Source: Phoronis australis
Taxonomy: Eukaryota > Phoronida > Phoronidae
Assembly: GCA_002633005.1 (NCBI GenBank)
Contig: NMRA01000283.1
Location: forward strand, 124,001 to 188,000
DNA length: 64,000 nt
Direction: 5' to 3'
In this document: positions 1-12,735 of the stretch, in pieces
Layout: the number at the start of each line of letters is the position of its first letter
Numbering within the stretch: position 1 is the first letter of the stretch
Position numbers and translations under genes: made by a program
The notes under the pieces: generated by a model
Seen by the model: only the letters and a program-made list of their open reading frames with translations
Database searches by the model: none
What the model was told of the DNA's origin: nothing

Positions 1-1222
1 GTTGTCTGAAAAGGATGAAATGTCATGTATGTATTTTTCTTCCTGAACTCTAAAATTGTGACTGGTTCTTTTTGGGCACTCAGGGAAGGTTCTCTAAAAA
101 TGCCTTTTTCTAAATTTCAGTTGTCTCCAAATGACTGAGAAAATTCAAACTCCACCAGAATTTATTATAAAATTGATGTCTATTTTTGAAAACCCAAATC
201 CATACTGTGATGAGTTTGTGGGTTAGGTCTTGGAACAATCGGTTCACTGTATTATGTACCATTACCCTGAGCTGTTAAAGCCAAGAAATTTCCAATATCA
301 TGATGTGATCTAAAATCAGGCTGGATTAAACTTAGCAAACATGCCTATTGTGTTGGTATACAATGCTATGGTAAGGTAGCTAGAGCGTACAGCCACACAA
401 ATGAATTAGGAGGTGAAATCCAAGTCTGATTTCCAGCTGAAAATCAACCATTTTTATTTGTTCAAAGTTTTATGTGAAAGTATTTCATAAAAACACATCT
501 GCATGATATTTCTGAAAGTCATTTGCCTAAAGTATTCTTTAAACATTGGTTATCCTCACTCTGTTTACAGCATAAATGTTGGATTACATGAGCTTATGAG
601 ATGAACATAGACAATTAGAGCTCTGAACTATGTTGAGGTTGGTTTACCAATTTTCTCCCCTTACTATGGCTGTCCGACTGATGAGGATGTGGCTGTAATC
701 CAAGCCTCCTGATCACCAAAATGAGAAACTCTTGAGTCACCCTACAAGGCAGGGCGTCACGGGACTGGTACCAATGAGTCCAAAATGTACTAATTTTTTA
801 AAGAAATGAATAATCTCCTGTTATTTCAAACTTGTTACCACTGGTAAGTAAGCCAAGCTGGGCCCCATAATTCAACTCGATGCAGTGACGAGTTAAAGCA
901 TGTTGTGGAAAACACTGACTTCCCAGCCTGAATATTTCAAACATGGCATCCTACTGGGTTACAGCTGAGGGATAAAGACATGTAAATCGGATCTCATTCT
1001 TGGGCGGTTATCACCTGTCCACATGCTCCGATTTTTTGTCCAAAATTGGCTTCTCTACCTCTAAGCCACTAAACAAGTGTGGCTATAAAATTTTCACTGT
1101 ATGTCTGTCTTAACGTAGTGCTAACTTGGAAAGTTTGGTTAATCGCCTGACGTCATCACCGACTGGACTGTGTATAACATCTGTGATCAGTTTCTCCAAA
1201 TGATGATTTCGTAATTTTACAG
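1..1222. other. Intron 2 of FABP paralogue A (3' part)
   Basis: No coding similarity, repeat or RNA gene seen. Short ORFs here overlap the reverse strand of exon 3 or are trivial. Confidence 0.5.
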
Positions 1223-1327
1223 AGCACCACGGTTGCCGAGGGTGACACCAAACTGGTGCAGACACAGAAAGGAGGGCAAATCGATACTTCAATAATAAGA
1301 GAACTGATTAATGATGAAATGCACATG
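1223..1327 (+). CDS. FABP paralogue A, exon 3
   Basis: 105 bp, phase 0 at both ends. Begins STTVAEGDTK and ends NDEMHM. Corresponds to beta strands G-H of the family fold. Confidence 0.85.
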
Positions 1328-4300
1328 GTAAGCTGGTGTGGGGGTACCTGGAGGCAGGGCGCTTCAGTGCTGTCTCACGGTGAGACAGGCAGTACTCAGC
1401 CAAGAATTGTATGATGACACTTGGCTTACCTCAAAATCCAACTGCTGCTTGGTGATTTGACCCAATTATATTGCACATGCATCAGAATTAATGAGGAGCA
1501 TAATATGGCAACATCATATAAAAAGGTTTTCAGTTGTGAAAGTCACATTTCTTGTCCTATTTTCAAAATTATAAACCTAACCACATAATACCTTTCACCA
1601 ACTATTCACGTATGCTTTGTCAAAACTTCCAAAAGGAAAATTTAAAGATACTATCTTCACCCCCATTGTGTTTGTGATGAGTCTGCTTATCTAGATACCA
1701 ATAATGTCAGCAGCCTCAAGCGATGTAATTAACTACAACAGCATGGTGTTTTTGATCAATGCTGCAGAGTTTGAGGTACGCAATCCGGTCGAGTTGCCGA
1801 ATCTCAACCAGTGAGGGTGTCTACAACTGTAAAGAGTGATAGGATTCTTTTCATACATGAAAGTTTGCAGTTAGTATTAGACATACGGAGTACTGCCAAT
1901 AATCTGTGGTTTTACTTTGAAGTGGGAAATACAGTAATTTGTCTTTTATTTCGCCTCTGAAAAGTTTCCGAAATTGTCATTGTTTTGTTTTTCGAGGCAG
2001 TGAATGGTGGAAATATTGGAATCTTGTTTTATGACATCTACAAAGTACACTCCCTGCCTGCAAAGTGCAAAGTTTTCTCAAAACTGCTATAAATGACAAA
2101 AGCCTCTTTTGATTTAGACCACCTACCGTTGTCAAGTGGTCTCAAATTGTCCCTCTATCAAAATAGGTGTCATTTTTGTGCCTGTAAGTGAAGAATTACA
2201 ATGAGTGAAATAGCTACAATCTAGATTGTCAATGAATATCCTCACACTGTTTAACTTAACTCCAACTATGTGAGAAGAAAAATAGACTGTTTTAAGTTAA
2301 GGAAGTCTGACTGGTGAGTGACTGAGTGTTCTACAGAAGTTGAGAAATTAAATCGTTATTTACAGTAACTTTTCACGTTTAGCATACAGTATACGGTTGT
2401 AACTGACACTGAAGTGGATTATTATTTTGTGAAATTTTTCGCAAGAAATATAGTTTTTTCATTTATTTAAGCTTGGTGTTGCTCAATGTAGGTGTCATCA
2501 AACGATATAAAGTATCCCGGTATTAGCAGTAAGATTATCAGCCCTTGTAAAGTAGAAAAATTATATTATTATATGACGTAAGTGGAGAATGACTATATCC
2601 ACACTTTTTGGGATTTGAAATTTAAAGGTTACGGCAAGTTAATCACGGGTTTAGGTGAAAAACTGGTGATGGCTCTCAACTGTTGGCTTTAAATAAAAAG
2701 TCAAGAATTTAGTTCACTGGCGCCACTGGGTGCCACAGTTTGTAAACATTGTATGGCATTCGAATTGATTCAGTCAGTTGTTTGAAACATCAGCGCTGTG
2801 TTAGACTGTCAACTTGTCCTTGATGCTAATGTTCTCATACTGTGTATGCATCGCTCACTGCGCCACCCTGCACCCTGTGTTTGTCTGCGACTGAGAGCGA
2901 GTGGTTAGTTTTAGCTAATGACTTATTAACTGGAATGCGTCAGCTGCCTAAAGTATCATTCATCAATTTTTTTGCATTCAAATGATTCACTTCCAAAGCT
3001 AAAAAAGATGAATGGGTTGAGGGCATTACACTTTTTTGTTGGTTTCCTTTGAACTTTCCTCTCAACAATTACCAGCTGATCTTTAGCCCCATTTCTGTAG
3101 GTTGCCATGGTGTTACTGTGTTTCTTTTAACTTAGCCTTTCTTGATTGTCCTATGGGGTGTTGTGAAATGTAGCCCAAAGGATGCATGGCGAACAGTCTG
3201 TGTATGACCCAAATTTGAATACACAGGGTAGCTTAGTCAGATTTTGTGATACTATTTTTGTTGCAATATGTTACTTATTTTGTAATGTGAGACAGCAAAT
3301 GCCTTTTTAAAGCACAGTATTGTGACAGTTGCCACATGTTAAAAGCCATGGTCAATGTTAGTGTCTTGAGCTGTCTTGATTTTGATTAGATAGTCTCTAT
3401 TAATTGAAACCCTAAGCTCAAGGAAAAAATAGTTTGTACATTAGTGTACAACTGTTAGAGAAAACGCTGTCATTCACTACTGAGAAAAGTAGCGTTTCTG
3501 TCCTTAGTATGAAAAGGCCTTATGAATTATGTTTATGTTCTCATTTCTTGAAAATAATGAGAGAAAAAACAGGAGTTTTACATATATTTTATAGTAGTTT
3601 GCTATCCATCAGCATTAAAAGGATCTTAGTGGGTACTAAGAAGCCATCAGGACCAAACCAATATGGTTGACTTAAGCTGTGAACACACACTGGCACAATT
3701 GCTGATATCCTATGATCAACTCCTGCTCAAATTTGATAACACAGAGGTCATGCGATAAGGTGGACTCTATCATCAGCTGGTGTCCTCTGATCTCTGCCTT
3801 CTTGTACTAACTAGGACTCACCAGGTGCCTTGGGTGAAGTTGAGTTTATTGGTCCAGGGAATAAGGTTTTTTTCTTCGAAAATTTCTTGAAGATAGCTGT
3901 TAAAAGCTGTTTACCTGTGCTTCCTTTATTGAGACGAATGACTGGAAATCTTAATATTAAATTTTGTTAAGCTAAAAATAAGTGACAGGCTTTTCTCTGT
4001 TATCAAATTGAATTTTCAAACATATTTTTCCGGGAAATAGTCTCAACAGAAATGTCACGTGAAAGTCATATAACAGTTAACCATTTTGTCTTGTACCAGG
4101 AATTAATGAAAACAGACCACCCAAAGTGCACCCATGGGCATGTGTTCTAAAATGTTACAAAAATACCCTTGTGGGTATATTTTTAGCATGTTTTGAAAGT
4201 CTGATAAGTTGTTCTTAAGTACATGTATATTGTGTTTGGATGCAAAACTTTGTTTAATTTGACAAGACATTTTGTGATGTGTTTTCATTCAAATAACATT

Positions 4301-4921
4301 TAAGGAGATATTGGGTGACTTGGTTGGTAACAAGCTGTATTACCACAGCACAAAGGGCAGTTTTAACGCATTGCGTTTGCTGATTGCAAACAAAATATGG
4401 GCGAATAAAATTTTACTAGTCTGATATAACTATCTATAACATTAAAATGATGCGTTTAGTTTTAAAAATTGGGAACTTTTAGACTACTGTTTCTTTTGAA
4501 AAATAGTGGAAAAGTGTTTGGTAAGAGATTATTTCATTATCAGTACAAAGAAATTGCCGTTTTATGAACTATCCTTGTTTACACAAGTGATAGTCACATT
4601 TACCTAATTAAAAACAATTTTGAGAGAATAATGATAATTTGAATCCTTTATACTGTCAACAGTAATTCCAAAAATACACCCGTGCCTTTATTCAGTTTTA
4701 TTTGACTTTTTTGAAAGGCAATTGAATATTCATCCATGGGCCTATTTTCAAAAATTCGCGGTTAATGTGAGTTGAGATGGAACTTCACATACTTCAGTTG
4801 CACCTATCAATACATGACTTTGTAGTGGGTACTGATGGGGCCTTCATCTGTACTGTTTCCTTTTCAGACCCTTACAGCAGGTGACGTGGTATGCACTCGT
4901 GTCTACAAAAGAATGAAATGA
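1223..4921 (+). CDS. Fatty-acid-binding protein paralogue A, last two exons (partial gene)
   Basis: Cytosolic intracellular lipid-binding protein (FABP/CRABP family) that carries fatty acids or similar hydrophobic ligands in a ten-strand beta barrel. Two exons are visible: 1223-1327 (35 codons, after ttttacag, before gtaagc) and 4868-4921 (17 codons plus TGA, after ttttcag). These match in size and phase the third and fourth exons of the invariant four-exon FABP gene. Exon 3 contains SIIRELINDEM, including the conserved ligand-binding Arg of the RELI segment; exon 4 ends VVCTRVYKRMK, with the classical Arg-x-Tyr carboxylate-binding pair. Exons 1 and 2 should lie left of the window; I found no match to them in 1-1222. 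Intron 3 is unusually long (about 3.5 kb, against 0.5 kb in paralogue B). A variant poly(A) signal follows at 5026. Family assignment is secure; the ligand is not known. Confidence 0.85.
1328..4867 (+). other. Intron 3 of FABP paralogue A
   Basis: 3.5 kb, AT-rich, bounded by gtaagc and ttttcag. Nothing recognisable inside. Confidence 0.7.
4868..4921 (+). CDS. FABP paralogue A, exon 4 (terminal)
   Basis: 54 bp including TGA at 4919-4921. Encodes TLTAGDVVCTRVYKRMK, the final beta strand with the Arg-x-Tyr motif. Confidence 0.85.
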   Translation, partial: TLTAGDVVCTRVYKRMK

Positions 4922-5025
4922 TCCAGTCAAAGCAGATTTGTGTTGGGGGATTTGGTCCTAAGAATCGGCTGCTGAATGTTCTCATCTAGTCTTGAAAGCA
5001 TTTGCCTAATCACATTTTCTTTTTA

Positions 5026-5031
5026 ATTAAA
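5026..5031 (+). terminator. Poly(A) signal, variant ATTAAA, FABP paralogue A
   Basis: ATTAAA lies 105 bp after the stop codon and is the first plausible signal; the cleavage site is unknown. Confidence 0.4.
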
Positions 5032-6355
5032 TGACAATCGATCGATCACTGTTGATTTTGTGATATATTTTGTTTATTTCTGTGTATGGAGTTGGACAGA
5101 TTGAGCCTTGTACATCAACAATGCTTGGTTTTGCACACTTTTTTACCAATGGTATTTGATATTGATATCCCTTTTATATTTGATATTGATATCCCCTATT
5201 ATTTTGTAAAACTAAACAGGTTGTCAGTGTAGAATACCTTGGAGATCAAATTCCTCATAATGAATATCATGAATTTCACTTTTTGACCAGGAATTATTGT
5301 AGTCTTAATACATCACCATCCAGTGGATGTACATGTGCGTTTAGTAATAATTAGTCATGTCCTAGCAATGAAAGAGGTCGCACAGTCTAGTATTGCAATA
5401 ATTGATCTTTTTAGCGTGATAGATAATTTTAATAACCTTAGTAAACATTTGTAGACATGTTTTCAACTTGTTTCATCACTTTAAATTATTTCAAGTTAGC
5501 CTAAATAAAATAATTCTTTGGGCTTTCCCGAATGTCTTCATGTCCATGAATATTTGAAATCTTAAGACCTATTGTATCTAATATGAGACTATATTCAGAA
5601 ATGGTACATATCATACAAAATGGTAACATCAAGCTCTTTATTCGAAAATGTTACCACAAATTTAGTTGGTGTATTGTTGACAGTTAAGTTATCAGAAAAC
5701 CAAATTTTAGGACTAATTTATCTGCGCCGCTGTGCCATGTGGGAAATGAAACCCTAATCTATGTTCATTGTGTCAAAACCAAATAGTTTTTAATTAAATT
5801 TATTTTACAATTGTTGTCAGTGAAAGTAGTTGCGTAAGTGATTTGTCAGCTGCTGATTAAATACAATGTACTGAGGTGTCTTTTGTTCACTTTGTTATCT
5901 GGTGTTAAGATCACGTGGGACCCTACTGACTGGTTTGGGTATTTAGCCAAACATCCTAAAATTAAGTTTAACTCATTAAAAGTACATAATTCTGGAAGTA
6001 GAAAGCCGGTAAAATTAGATTTCTTGAAATTTTAGTGATCTACCGTTTACTTGGTAAGCCAGGCGAGCATGCTTTTTACTATTATTTAGCAAAAATGAGA
6101 ATTGGTAGCAGAGCAATTGGCATCAAAAACATGATCGATTTTTATTTTATATTTAAAAATGAAATCTCAAAAACATTGTATAGATTTCTAAAATATGTAT
6201 TTTGTTTTCGTTGTCTACAGCTTTAGAGTTTTTTCATGAAAATCTCGCAAAAATCCTACTTTTGATAGCTCCACATGCAAAAGTGGAGGTTGCACAACTA
6301 TTAATGACATTTGGTCCCCTACCACAAACATAATTTGCCGACTCCTTGATTTGCC
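5032..6355. other. Intergenic, nothing recognised
   Basis: AT-rich; only short ORFs without motifs or splice context. A near-repeat of 'atttgatattgatatccc' occurs twice around 5154-5195. Confidence 0.4.
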
Positions 6356-6715
6356 TCACAGGCTTTGACCGGCAGTCTTCGCCATAGGCGTTGGAGCGTG
6401 CTCATTCCTTACGCCATTTAGAACGTTCTGTGGTTTCACATAGCTTACTGGATAGTAGAAGTTTTTCAGTCTGTACCCCATTTTAGTACCGTGTAATAAT
6501 CCGTAGTCCGCTGGTGGTATGATTATCTCGTCATTGTTTACGGCGGATTGGTGACAATTGCCCCTGGACCCTCTAAAATCGACCCCGCTCTTGGCGAGAG
6601 AAGGGTCGGTAATATGTATGGAAAAGACGAGGAGAAAGAAAATTGATGATGTTATCGGTCGCCCGAGAAGTGTCTTTATCAGATAACCTAAATTTGACAA
6701 AAAAGGAAAACACAA
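6356..6715 (-). CDS. Unidentified 119-codon ORF or exon
   Basis: I do not recognise this protein. The frame is open for 119 codons and has a protein-like second half, with GLLHGTKMGYRLKNFYYPV and ending EHAPTPMAKTAGQSL. The N-terminal third has a hydrophobic run (SSIFFLLVFSIHI) that could be a signal anchor. Alternatively the real exon begins at a tttag acceptor near 6572 and the upstream part is intronic. No poly(A) signal or promoter was recognised. It could be a terminal exon of a gene reading leftwards, or chance. Confidence 0.22.
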   Translation of the reverse strand: MCFPFLSNLGYLIKTLLGRPITSSIFFLLVFSIHITDPSLAKSGVDFRGSRGNCHQSAVNNDEIIIPPADYGLLHGTKMGYRLKNFYYPVSYVKPQNVLNGVRNEHAPTPMAKTAGQSL

Positions 6716-7054
6716 TTACTTGGGTAGTTAAGAGCTTGACCCTTCAGTGAAAGGATATACAACAGAAAAAAACGGATTAAGCGAGTGATGCCATCAACGG
6801 AGATCATCGCAGAAAAAACTCCTAATATGAAAGGATATAAGGGATTTCAAACAGAAAAAGGGCAACAACTAATGATATCATCGGGCAGATTCGTACGTCC
6901 GCGGACCTCTTAATGAAGTTGATCCCTTGTCAGTAAGCGATCCCTGAAAACTGGATCCGGATTTCATCTTTCCTACTTGGTATATCCTCTGACTCACTGT
7001 ATGTGATGTTGCTGTATTTACAACACGTTGACTTGTTTCATTAAGCCCAGTAGT

Positions 7055-7228
7055 GGTATTTGAAGTGAAGAAAAATGTTTTATTGTCTGGCGGCCCCCTC
7101 TTAATTATCGCTAAAACAAACCGATTGAACGAATTCCGTAGTGTTGCTTTCGTAGGGAAGCGACTCTACGGAAGTCGTTTTGATAGCCGCCAGATAATAA
7201 TATATTTTCTTCACTTCAAAATGACACC
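7055..7228. repeat. Foldback (MITE-like) element
   Basis: Left arm 7055-7093 (starting ggtatttgaagtgaagaaaa) and right arm 7187-7228 are imperfect reverse complements, about 40 bp each. The roughly 95-bp centre contains a further ccgtag/ctacgg stem. No coding capacity. Confidence 0.75.
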
Positions 7229-7479
7229 ATTATAGGCTTCCGTACCATCTCAACAAGAAGGACTAGAACTGCACTTACCGGTATGAGTTATTGAACTAGG
7301 AACGTGGAACAAAATTTACGTAGTCTTCATGTACATGGACATAGGTAAAGCCCGGCGAACGCTTTTTAAGTTTGTATTGGCGACTTATTTCCTTCATAGC
7401 TCAGTGTTATATTTCTACTGGAAGCCCTGATATCTCATTCGCCTACGGTCGGACGCAATCTAGTAAAGGGACTAACTTA

Positions 7480-7690
7480 GTACTCAACTTCGAAAAACTC
7501 TAAACAATCGGGAATACACAGATACAAACCAAATTTATCAAAATCTGCTCAAAACCAAAGGAGCCAGTCCGATGACAAACTTTAAATCCGGAAGATCATT
7601 TGCCAATCTTTGGCCTGCAGTAGCCCACAGCCACTACAAGGACGCGTATGAATAACCGTGGGCTTTCGTCATTCATCGTCGATCTGCTGT
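7480..7690. repeat. Diverged direct duplication, copy 1
   Basis: Shares ordered blocks with 7815-8045: 'atcgggaatacacagata', 'ggagccag..cgatgaca', 'cgg.agatca', and a terminal 'aataacc'. Noncoding. Confidence 0.6.
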
Positions 7691-7814
7691 CATAGTTCAA
7701 AGTTATGTAATTATTATTCACAACCACATAATTTCACACGATATTACTTAAAGTACACTGAAGAGGAAAAACAAAAGGCAATCGAGAGAGCCATTTTTTA
7801 CCCAAAACACTAAA

Positions 7815-8045
7815 CTAGGGAAAAGTCGAACTATCGGGAATACACAGATAGGGAACGAAATTTGATAAAAAAAAGAAAATTTAGGACTCCTGGAGCCAGA
7901 ACGATGACAAGAAACTTGGAGCCCGGTAGATCAGTCACCGAAGGATTGTTCTAAATATCCTACGTCCCCCTCGACCTACAACCCGACACCGCGACGCACA
8001 ATAACCCCGGACCTGTGGCAGTAAATGTATCTTCGCGATTTTTAC
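7815..8045. repeat. Diverged direct duplication, copy 2
   Basis: Partner of 7480-7690, same orientation, about 335 bp downstream, with many substitutions and small indels. Confidence 0.6.
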
Positions 8046-8211
8046 ACATTTCGTAATCATATTACGTCGTTGAATAACTTTACCATAAGACATACATGTA
8101 CGTACACGCCAGTCTGCTCTGCCTCAAGTGGTGGTTAAGAACAGAAAGTGGCGGATTGTGAGCGCGCTCTGTTACGGAAATAGTTCCACGAGCGGACCTA
8201 AGTTTGCTAAA

Positions 8212-8232
8212 CTGAGAGAGAGAGAGAGAGAG
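8212..8232. repeat. (GA)n microsatellite
   Basis: About ten GA units. Confidence 0.9.
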
Positions 8233-9900
8233 TACGCTAACGTGAATGCAAATAATTTTACATTTTTATTATTTGCTGTCTGTTAAATACTCGTTTTACA
8301 ATATACATGTAACAATATACATGTATGACTGTATTGGTGTATTTACTGAAGCAATTACATATTTGTCAGTTCTTCGCGCTTTCCCAAAAAAGGCTTGAAT
8401 CTGCCATTCACTGAAGAGCTGACGAGACGATTACACTCTGCCGGGAACGACATTTGTAAAGTTGGTAGGTCTTTATTTGATTTGGTTGCGTTGTTTTTTT
8501 TCTCTGTGTTTTGGCTTTCAAACTTGCCAAATCGACTCTCTTAAATATTGCAAAAAAAAACAAGAGAGACCCAGCCAAGCTCACGGCCAGAGTCGTTTGT
8601 CCTGCAAGTCAGTGCTTGTTCTACATGTACATGATGAAAAAAAAAATCGAGTACAGCTTGTGAGGTCAAGGGGGTTGTGGGCCTTGGGTCGAAGGGGTTG
8701 AGGAGGTTTTAGAACAATCCGTGGCCGAACGACAAACGAGCGACTATGAACAAAGGACCCGCGTAGATCTATAAATAACATGGACGTGCTTTAGGGTTGT
8801 TTTCCACTGAGACGTTAGAATCTCGCAATGGAAGCTAGTGTTATACCGTGCTTCGCTTGTAATACGTCGGTGATATTTCTCGAGGTCTAGTGGGATTTTT
8901 GTGTCCGCCAGTTTCTCAAAAGTCTACCATAGCTGAGAACGCACGCCTGGCTGTTGTCATTATTTCAGTACTAAGTTTGAAAAAGACTGGATACTTATGG
9001 ATAACACATTCGTAGCGACACGGCTAACTACCATGAATAGGTGATTATTCATCTCTGTAGCAAACAAATTTACGATGCATATTGTGTACCTGCTGCAGCG
9101 CAGAAATCCTGAAGTGATGCACATTCAGCAGTTCAGACTTGTCCCCGCGTCCATTGAATCACCGCGTCACCTATTGAGCCAGCTTGTCAGTTGTGTGAAC
9201 GAAACGGAAACGAATGCTTTCGAGAACTAATATGCGGCAAAAAATTTAAGGGAGGTAGATACTCTCTTTGTCTTTCCATGTTCCTCTTTGAAATTTGCAA
9301 ACTTTAATATATGTCGTTTTAAGTATGACGAACAACTTGAGAAAAAGCAAAGATTTTTTTATTTACTAGTTTTTTAATAAAATATGTAAATTTTCCCAAA
9401 AAGCTAATTTTTTTTCATGATGGCTTTTCCAAGAAAAAATGCTGTCACCGGACTCCAAAGCCTTCCAATAGTCTTGTTTTAAAAGTCACCAATACATAAT
9501 TATGACCATAAAGCCATCACCACATACTCTTCTGTTTTTGTGCTGTGTTTTTGAGATTGGCAAATCCGCAACAACCAGTAAAAATTCTATCTTCATATCA
9601 ACATAATTTAAGTTATAACGAATTTAAAGAAAACTCCTCGCACGGATTTGAACTTAATTTGTATTAGATTTAAAATTTTTGGTTAAGTAAAAACCAATCA
9701 AAAGATAGCTGAGAAATAAACTTGAACGTATTGCCACTACTATGAAATAATGCGGGAACTGAGATAAATGTGTTTTAAAGTTTTGCAGTTATCATATGCT
9801 ACTTTTGGTCAAATTTCACTAAAATGTGTGCATATAATGCTCCAAATTTACTGAACATTTGAGCTTTTTTTCTTAAAATGTGAGTCCTTCTAAAGTCGCT
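8233..9900. other. Intergenic, nothing recognised
   Basis: Contains three TACATGTA octamers (8304, 8318, 8622) and A/T-rich tracts; no exon or repeat family recognised. Confidence 0.4.
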
Positions 9901-9904
9901 TCCC

Positions 9905-10075
9905 CATTAGAAGCGGAACTTCGTTTTTACCGAAGATTCGGTAAGTGGGAAACGCTAACTCTGCTAGTTAATCTGCAAGCGAAACTTCGCTTCGAATAGT
10001 AGGATTTAAAAGCGAAGCTTCGGTACTCACCAAAGCTTCGGTGTGGAACACTAAAAGCGAAGCTTCGTCGAAGTT
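9905..10075. promoter_or_regulatory. Cluster of GAAnnTTC dyads (heat-shock-element-like)
   Basis: Within 170 bp there are repeated palindromic units: CGAAGATTCG, GCGAAACTTCGCTTCGAA, GCGAAGCTTCGG, CAAAGCTTCGG and GCGAAGCTTCGTCGAAG. A further GACGAAGCTTCG is at about 10371. GAAnnTTC is the core of the heat-shock-factor site, but the units may equally be a degenerate satellite. No gene start is recognised nearby. Confidence 0.35.
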
Positions 10076-10089
10076 ATCGGCAGAGGTCG

Positions 10090-11950
10090 CGGCAACGACA
10101 TACTGTACGATCATGCGAGACTCGTAAAATGTTGGGTAACGTAGCCGACGTGCTGTCAATAGACGGACGTATATAAATAAAACAAAGCATATCTAATGAA
10201 GAATGACACTGATCATTTTCATAAACACTCATGAATGGCAGGCGAACAACTTTCAGTTAACCTCGAACCCACTATACAATATTCGTTTAAGAGTACAAAT
10301 GAACTGTGTCGTCTGTTGTCATAGTGATGACTTCGATATCGCTGTGTAGTCGGAAAGGTAAGAAGTTTTGACGAAGCTTCGTAAACCGACCTAATAACCA
10401 AATCTAATATATCTGCATGGTCTTTTGGGTTTCCTTTTTTGGTGTGATAATTGGCCAATTTGTGATCTAAGCTCCCGATTCCTACAGTGAGCTACCATCT
10501 TTCAAGCCTGATGAGCAGCCTTGTAGCGAAATGAAGAGATGTGGTTCAAACGACAACTATGCACTTTTCAAGTCAACTTCATTTTGTCACGGACATGTAA
10601 ACGAATTATCAAAGTTTTAGACAATATAAAAATCCAAAACAGTCAAAAAAAATCAATTAAAACACCCTTCTTAAGATGTCGTTTGGCAAGCGATTTCGCA
10701 CAGTAACGTTGCACGTGCAATCCTCTCAACTGATTGGTTATGCTTGATCTGAACGCGGAACAACACACAACAGAAATGTCTGTCATGATTTGATTGACAA
10801 CAGTGCGTGAGCTCAGTGACGATAACGCCATCTAGTTATCGTTTCAACCGGTTATTGCACTCGCACCATGCTTGCAATTTATTTTAATTATAATATGTTT
10901 ATTGCCAATCGTCTGGGCACTTACATGTAAGTACAGGAAGCACTCTGGACGAAAGTATGCGAATCATAAATGACAATTTAAAGTTTACAATTTGCAAGGG
11001 ATCAAATAATTTGTCGCAGACACAAAATCAGTAAAAGGTGCTAACTATTTCACCCAAGGTTGAACACTTAAGAATGTTTTTGGTAATGGTGTTCCCGCGA
11101 TGTACAAGTTTCCTTCAGAGTGACGTGGTAGCTGATAAGCCTCACGTTATATTATAAGCAGAACTGGCCACGTCCACCAACTGCATCAATTATTTTTTAT
11201 CAACACCTTAATCAGTATATCAATCACCATTGTCAGTATAACAAAGCACTTTAAATTAGTCTGAGGGATGGAAAATTCAATCCGCGGTTGTTAAAACAGA
11301 CAAAGGTGTTCTGCAAATAAATTATACAAATCTACTCGGTGTTCCATTAACAATTAATTCGCCCCACGTAAGCTGTCTAGCCGATAACCTCGCTGATTAC
11401 GGGCGATAAGCGAAGCGGGTGGCACTCCTGGTTTAAAATTACGTTGGACCATAAAATGTCCAAATGTGGCAACTTCGGAATATCGTATCAAAGAAAGGAG
11501 GTTTCGGATTCACGTGTGACTTTCAGATATCATGTTTTATGCACTGTTCTTCAAAACACTGTTAGTCGTTGTCAGTTTTAAAGCGCACCACTTTTGCATG
11601 ATTGGATATGAAAAACAGGACCTTTATGATCACTATGAAAGATATGCATGAAACGAAACGAACCGAGAACTTAGAAAACAGTTTTTGAGATTTCATCTTG
11701 AACAATTGTATCAAATGATAGCAATCCGTGTCATTGGTGTCATTGTTTCGCTACGGGAGATCCCTTTATTTTTTGAATGTTACTAAAACGACATAATCAA
11801 AGGCAGTTTGGTAGTAAGCCAAACAGATTCCGTTCTGCGGGCTTTCAAATTTCAGGAAAATGCCCTTTCACTAAGTTAAAATATCTACAGCTTTGTAGAT
11901 ATTCATATTTGGCTAATTGCCCAGATTAGTTGACAAGTCCCTGTGCAATC
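10090..11950. other. Intergenic, nothing recognised
   Basis: No coding similarity; one TACATGTA at 10922. Confidence 0.4.
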
Positions 11951-11954
11951 TTAA

Positions 11955-12735
11955 AGAGGCCTGGAACGCGAAAAAAGACTTTATATTCTAAGTCGTTCTT
12001 TGTCACTGAAGTAGAACTCGGCCTGTTCACTAGGCATTTTTACAATTTATTTGTAAAGAACTTGAACTTTTGTTGATGTCAAGGCATTTTTTCTTTTAGT
12101 CTCGGATTTCAAAAACAAAAGCAACCTGTCAACTGTTGGTCACTTAGTCGATTTTTCTCCCACAAGGCAAAGCAAGTCTTCTTATTTGGTATGGCAAGAC
12201 ATAGAGGTAGCGTACACGCATTTCCCTTATTTGGAAAATGTGATCTTTAGCCTTTGGTGTAAACAAAACAATGGAGACTTCAAGCAAAAGGCAGTCCGAT
12301 TAAGAGGCAATTGATCTAAGTTCTAACTGTTTGAAATAAGTTGTAAATGTGTAGTATTCAATTTTTTTCTAAAGTGCAGTTCGACTTCTTCTTGCTTGAC
12401 TGGCTTGCTTCATAGGGGGCTGTCGAATTCAGATTCGAAGTGCGATCACATGATAATTGTCGTTAACATCCATCTTGTCTGCCAGCTGTATGTCGAATGC
12501 TTTGAGAGCATGCCTATATTTATCTGAGTGGGAGGGAGATTAAAAACTGTGATGATCATATGGTTTTTCCTTCGCGTGTATTTCAAAAATTGTGAATTTG
12601 TGATTTTGCTCTGGAAATTTCCTCACAGGAGAAAGTGAATGACTCTGTAGTAGACGTTACCAGATGGTACTTACGTCAGAAATATTTCAAAAGATATTGT
12701 GACGAGCTTTTGCGCTCTATGCCTCTAACTTTTTG
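11955..12735. repeat. Dispersed repeat, long copy
   Basis: Aligns in order with 16339-16914: 'tctggaacgcg'-like start, 'cctgttcac', 'tctgttgat.tca', 'tcccacaa.gcaaag', 'tttttccttcgc', 'atttcaaaaat.gtgaa', 'ctggaaattt.ctcacagg', 'gagcttttgcg.tctat'. Noncoding; family unknown. Confidence 0.6.
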
